Source of the DNA: Salegentibacter sp.
GTDB lineage: Bacteria; Bacteroidota; Bacteroidia; Flavobacteriales; Flavobacteriaceae
Assembly: GCA_024635795.1 (NCBI GenBank)
Contig: JAGXIH010000017.1
Location: 124,001-188,000 of the forward strand
Direction: 5' to 3'
DNA: 64,000 nt
The notes under the pieces were generated by a model. The model did no database searches. It was given only the letters and a program-made list of their open reading frames with translations, and was not told the origin of the DNA. Positions 60,365-64,000 of the stretch are shown here, in pieces; within the stretch, counting starts at the first letter, position 1, and the number at the start of each line of letters is the position of its first letter. Position numbers and translations under genes: made by a program.

Positions 60365-63300
60365 CTAATTTCCAAAATTATATCGTAATGTTATCCCAGA
60401 CCTGATTGTGGTCTGCGGAAAAGCTGTAGAAACAGCGTATTCAGAAAAACTATGATCGTAATAAAATATAGCAGTGAGATTTTGAGATAGCGCATAATCT
60501 GCCGTGAAATTGATGCCCCAGATATCCTGCCCGGCAATTACCTGACTGGTTTCCAAATCTAAATATCTAATCACCGTATTATTTCTTCTGAAGGACACAT
60601 CTCCCTTGAAATTAAGGTCACTACTCAAGATTCTATTTTGCCCGGCTAAGCTCGTCGCTATCTTCAGGTCTTGAATACGGTAACCCATCCCAAGCCTGTA
60701 TTCATTCCCGCGGGTTTCTGTAAGCAGATTGTTGTCAAAGCTAAGTGCAAGGGCTCTGTCTTTTCGAATTTCGGCAAGCACCTGTATCGAAGATTTTGTT
60801 TCAAGATCTATTCTAATCAAAGGAGTAAACAATTCGGTTAAAACTATGTTTGAATACAGCACAGGATTCTTAAAATCTCCTGCCTGGTTAACAGCAAACC
60901 TATCGTTAGGATCGTAATCCAGATTGCTTTGAAACTGATTTATCGTGTAATTAGACTGATACCCGTGATTTAATGAAATACGCCTGAATTTATCCTTAAA
61001 CCAACCTATTCTCATCAAGCCGGTATATTTAAGATCCCAGTTGGGCAAAGGCACATCTCTAAAAGCCCGCAGTTTAACATTATCGGGGTCAACCCCGGCA
61101 TAAGCCGAAATAAAGGCAGGTAGTAACACGGCCTGATTTGTCTTCCCCAGTCCTACCGGGTAACCGTCTTCATCGGTATCATTAGGATCCAAACCACGTT
61201 CAACAGCCAGTCTACGCGCAACATCCAACCTGTTTTCCCTGAAAGTTTCAAAGGTTTCGGAAGAGGCTTCTGAGGATTGATTAAATGCTGTCTTAAGCAG
61301 GATAGTAGAAATATTAAAATTCCCGTAAGTATAAGGAGTCAAAGATTGATATTCCAGCGTGTTAGGGTCAACTCTGTAATTCTCATTAAAGGTTTCTGCA
61401 TAGTTTCGATTGGCACTAATATCTATGGTAAGATCCGGTAGAAGGTCCAAAGATGCCTGAGCAGCGAGTTGTTCATTTTCAACCGTGGTAAACTGCTGAT
61501 TAAAATTCTGGAAAAGGGTCAGCCATCCCCGTCTGGCAGCCATATACCTTATTTCGTCCTGAAGCCCAAAGGTAAAGCCCGTGGTCGGCCTTAAAGTACC
61601 CATAAAACCTATTTCAGGAGTATAACCCGGCATAAAGGTCCCCTGACTATTCCTGTAGTTCACCTGGATTCTTTTTAAGGAGGTAATCAGGCCAATAAAG
61701 GTATTATAACCTTTATACTCTTTAGTCTCGGGAGGTGAAGCCTCCTGGGGTTCTTCCTGGGTCCCATCCAGAGTTGGCACTCCGGCGCTGCGTTCTTTTA
61801 TGGTGCTGTTACCTACGGTTTTCTTCTCCACCAAACCAAGATAATCATACAGGTTTTGCATATCAAGGCTCGCATTTACCTGATGTGTATTCGAGTTTTG
61901 AATAGAGTTTCCGATATCCGGAACCCCTTCCAGGTTTTCATATATTCTGGACCCCCGCTGCCATTGAAAATCACCGGTAAAAGAATAGGTGGCCTTCAGA
62001 AATCGCAATACGGGTAGTTTTTCCAGAGGCAGATCATAATTTAGCTGAAGGCTCTGATAATGCAGATTAGGCTCGCCAATATTGAAGAAATCATCCCAAA
62101 GGCCTATACTGTTATCAGGAATACCGTCTTCAGTAATATAATTTCTTACAACCCTGTTATTGGAAGCATTGAAATTGAAATTCAATGATCTGGTCAAATT
62201 GTAATTGATGCCGTAATCCCAATTAAATAAATAATTCCGCTGATATAAAACAGGTAACCCCAGATCGTTTTCTGTCAATTCAAGACTTCGGAATTTCTGC
62301 TCATTATACTGTCTGAGAATATTCGAACTCGCATTAATATTTGTAGGCAGCGGGTTAAAATTGAAGTCTTTGATAATCGTAAAATAATCACTGCTGTCTA
62401 AAACCGCTATATTCTTAAAAGGTTCAATGGGTTTATTGGCAAAATTGAACTCATAGGTGCCTCCCACCCGTACATTTTGATCCAGGCTTTCTTCAATTTC
62501 AAAATCCCGGTGGTCTACTTGATTATAAGAAGAGGAAAAAGTAAAATTCTCTATATCGTAAGGCATTGGTTTTGCCTCGCCGGTTCTTTCTTTTCTTAGC
62601 CCAATTACATTTATACTTTGACGTTTGGTATAAGACTGAGATTGCTTTTTAACCTTATCTCTTTCCACAGGATCAACGATATCCTGTAATCGTGTATCCA
62701 GTTCCACGTCCAGGAACTCCTGATCGTATTTAGGAGTTACGAGTTCCTCCCCGCGACTATAATTCACAGGAATCCTCAGCCCCCATTTCTGCGGAAATAA
62801 TTGCCCCATATTTAAATTGGTAACCACATCATATTGCTGAACATCTTCCCTGCTTCGCTGATTCGGCCCCTGATCCAGTGTACCGAATCCAACAGTGCTT
62901 TTCCGACCTGTTGCTGCAAGATTAGCAAAATCTGCAAGGTTGGTATCCATATTAATAATACTGGCCCAGCCTCCTTCATTATTAAGATCTGAAAGTCTTA
63001 ATTCGTTAAACCACACCTCACCACAAAGATCCTGAATGCTATTGCTTGGCATCCCGTTCTTCAGTCCGAGCATAAGCACGCGAACGTTTCCAAAACTCGG
63101 ATTTCCCTTGATCCCAATTCTCATTTCCCCGGGGTCGTAAGGAGTTTCTGCATCAGTTAATTCCAGGTCCTGGTTATAAAAATTAAGGTCTCCTGAATTT
63201 AACGATGGATCTCCCAACACACTTGTTTTTACTCTTTTCAATAATTCCAATGGAAGATCAAGGCGGTTTACTGCCGGCCAGATTTCTTCAGCAGATTGTG

Positions 63301-64000
63301 CACCAAATAATGTTGGACTAAGCGGAATTTCAACCTGGTAGAAGTTATCGGTGAAATCTGTTCCTATTCTTAAGAAAGCCACCAACTGTCCATCTTTTAA
63401 TGGCGTTTGGTTCACCAGGGATTCGGCATGAAGGAACATTTCAAGATTTTTATATTGCCGCATATCAATCTGGAAATTCTTATAAACGGCACGGGCATCC
63501 TGGGGCTCAAGATCGCAAACCCTTAAAGCCAGCGATTGTTCATTCTGCCGGATATTGGTATTGCTTTCAAAAAGTTCTTCTCTTATCACTCCCGGAGGCA
63601 ACACATACGGAATTGGCTGGCGATTCTCATTCTCTTCTATGTTTACCGCAGTAACTTCAAATAAGGTATTGGAATTTTCGGGCCTGGCATTTTCAATTTG
63701 CAAACTCTGGTTATACCTGCGGTAATCACCCCTAACCAGTTCCATTGTCCCAAATCTTAACAAAGTAGGATCCTGAAAACCGGTGAGAAACATCCTCATA
63801 AATCTTATCGATCTAAAATCGGCTATACCCCCTTTGCTATCGGTTGGTTCATAGATAGGCACCTTGAACTGAAGCCACCTAACCGGAAGTTCCTGTCCGT
63901 TGCTTAGACTCACATTTAGTTCCTTAACATCGGTGATATATTGGTTATTATCGATGTCCATACCCGGAAAGAAAGGCACTTCATACTCAAAGTAACTGTC
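60365..64000 (-). CDS. sprA: Cell surface/gliding protein SprA, C-terminal half (partial)
   Basis: The window ends inside this gene: the frame is open through position 64000 (reading DSYFEYEVPFFPGMDIDN) and about 1,211 C-terminal residues are visible. Full SprA is about 2,400 residues. It is the 36-strand outer-membrane translocon pore of the type IX secretion system. Recognisable features are repeated long beta-hairpins, CGEVWFNELRLSDLNNEGGW (a conserved SprA segment) and a final aromatic strand (SGITLRYNFGN). An in-frame GTG at 63979 is not a start. The neighbours gcvH and vanZ downstream match the flavobacterial order. Confidence 0.93.
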   Translation of the reverse strand, partial: DSYFEYEVPFFPGMDIDNNQYITDVKELNVSLSNGQELPVRWLQFKVPIYEPTDSKGGIADFRSIRFMRMFLTGFQDPTLLRFGTMELVRGDYRRYNQSLQIENARPENSNTLFEVTAVNIEENENRQPIPYVLPPGVIREELFESNTNIRQNEQSLALRVCDLEPQDARAVYKNFQIDMRQYKNLEMFLHAESLVNQTPLKDGQLVAFLRIGTDFTDNFYQVEIPLSPTLFGAQSAEEIWPAVNRLDLPLELLKRVKTSVLGDPSLNSGDLNFYNQDLELTDAETPYDPGEMRIGIKGNPSFGNVRVLMLGLKNGMPSNSIQDLCGEVWFNELRLSDLNNEGGWASIINMDTNLADFANLAATGRKSTVGFGTLDQGPNQRSREDVQQYDVVTNLNMGQLFPQKWGLRIPVNYSRGEELVTPKYDQEFLDVELDTRLQDIVDPVERDKVKKQSQSYTKRQSINVIGLRKERTGEAKPMPYDIENFTFSSSYNQVDHRDFEIEESLDQNVRVGGTYEFNFANKPIEPFKNIAVLDSSDYFTIIKDFNFNPLPTNINASSNILRQYNEQKFRSLELTENDLGLPVLYQRNYLFNWDYGINYNLTRSLNFNFNASNNRVVRNYITEDGIPDNSIGLWDDFFNIGEPNLHYQSLQLNYDLPLEKLPVLRFLKATYSFTGDFQWQRGSRIYENLEGVPDIGNSIQNSNTHQVNASLDMQNLYDYLGLVEKKTVGNSTIKERSAGVPTLDGTQEEPQEASPPETKEYKGYNTFIGLITSLKRIQVNYRNSQGTFMPGYTPEIGFMGTLRPTTGFTFGLQDEIRYMAARRGWLTLFQNFNQQFTTVENEQLAAQASLDLLPDLTIDISANRNYAETFNENYRVDPNTLEYQSLTPYTYGNFNISTILLKTAFNQSSEASSETFETFRENRLDVARRLAVERGLDPNDTDEDGYPVGLGKTNQAVLLPAFISAYAGVDPDNVKLRAFRDVPLPNWDLKYTGLMRIGWFKDKFRRISLNHGYQSNYTINQFQSNLDYDPNDRFAVNQAGDFKNPVLYSNIVLTELFTPLIRIDLETKSSIQVLAEIRKDRALALSFDNNLLTETRGNEYRLGMGYRIQDLKIATSLAGQNRILSSDLNFKGDVSFRRNNTVIRYLDLETSQVIAGQDIWGINFTADYALSQNLTAIFYYDHSFSEYAVSTAFPQTTIRSGITLRYNFGN

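Noticed and set aside
63979-64000. GTG at 63979 as start of a separate 1,204-residue protein
   Set aside because: The frame continues to the window edge and the sequence is the C-terminal half of SprA.

Overview
The window is a gene-dense chromosomal segment of a member of the Bacteroidota, most likely a marine Flavobacteriaceae close to Gramella/Christiangramia or Salegentibacter. The evidence is the combination of gliding/type IX secretion genes (a SprA fragment, a RemB-like protein, PorG, a PorP/SprF protein), a mevalonate-pathway operon, the DUF6089-uppS-bamA-ompH-ompH-murI cluster, and many promoters of the Bacteroidota type (TTG, about 19 nt, TAnnTTTG). The species assignment is inference. 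I see no rRNA, tRNA, CRISPR array, insertion sequence or prophage. No gene-free stretch exceeds 300 bp; the longest is 8707-8994.

Layout. 1-5400 (+): tail of an upstream gene, an OmpA/PD40 outer-membrane protein, then three glycosyltransferase genes. 5415-8706 (-): polyamine operon of arginine decarboxylase, agmatinase and a deoxyhypusine-synthase-like enzyme. 8995-12930 (-): diphosphomevalonate decarboxylase, mevalonate kinase, a UbiA-family prenyltransferase and a 23S/16S pseudouridine synthase. 13051-16572: TspO, a BaiN-type flavoprotein, a glycerophosphodiesterase, a DUF421 protein and a frameshifted SemiSWEET gene. 16665-18543 (+): a tight operon of a GntA/YqcI-YcgG heme N-hydroxylase-like protein, a PaiB-like flavoprotein and a DUF1989 protein. 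18540-22785 (-): TerC, clpX, clpP and tig. 22872-27707 (-): a small membrane protein, an SGNH lipoprotein with a FadL porin, a hydrolase and pdxJ.

27795-35744 (+): CBS protein, nadK, porG, uppS, bamA, two OmpH/Skp chaperones and murI, an outer-membrane biogenesis cluster. 35741-43241: PorP/SprF, a double-headed NifU protein, a PiT-PhoU fusion, a DUF255 thioredoxin-like protein and an MscS channel. 43238-51073 (-): a MacB-type ABC efflux operon with two permeases, two HlyD-type adaptors and one TolC, followed by tsaB. 51180-56411 (-): cytochrome oxidase assembly and subunits (cyoE, two subunit III proteins, subunit IV, a cysteine-less Sco relative, Sco, DUF420, a small CxxC membrane protein). 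56501-64000 (-): RemB-like protein, TonB, VanZ, gcvH and the 3' half of sprA.

The least ordinary content is the GntA-PaiB-DUF1989 operon, which looks like an oxidative guanidine/arginine nitrogen module of unknown product; the DHS-like polyamine operon; the RemB-like barrel carrying a TonB-C-like head next to tonB; and terminators whose T-tract also forms the -7 box of the next gene.
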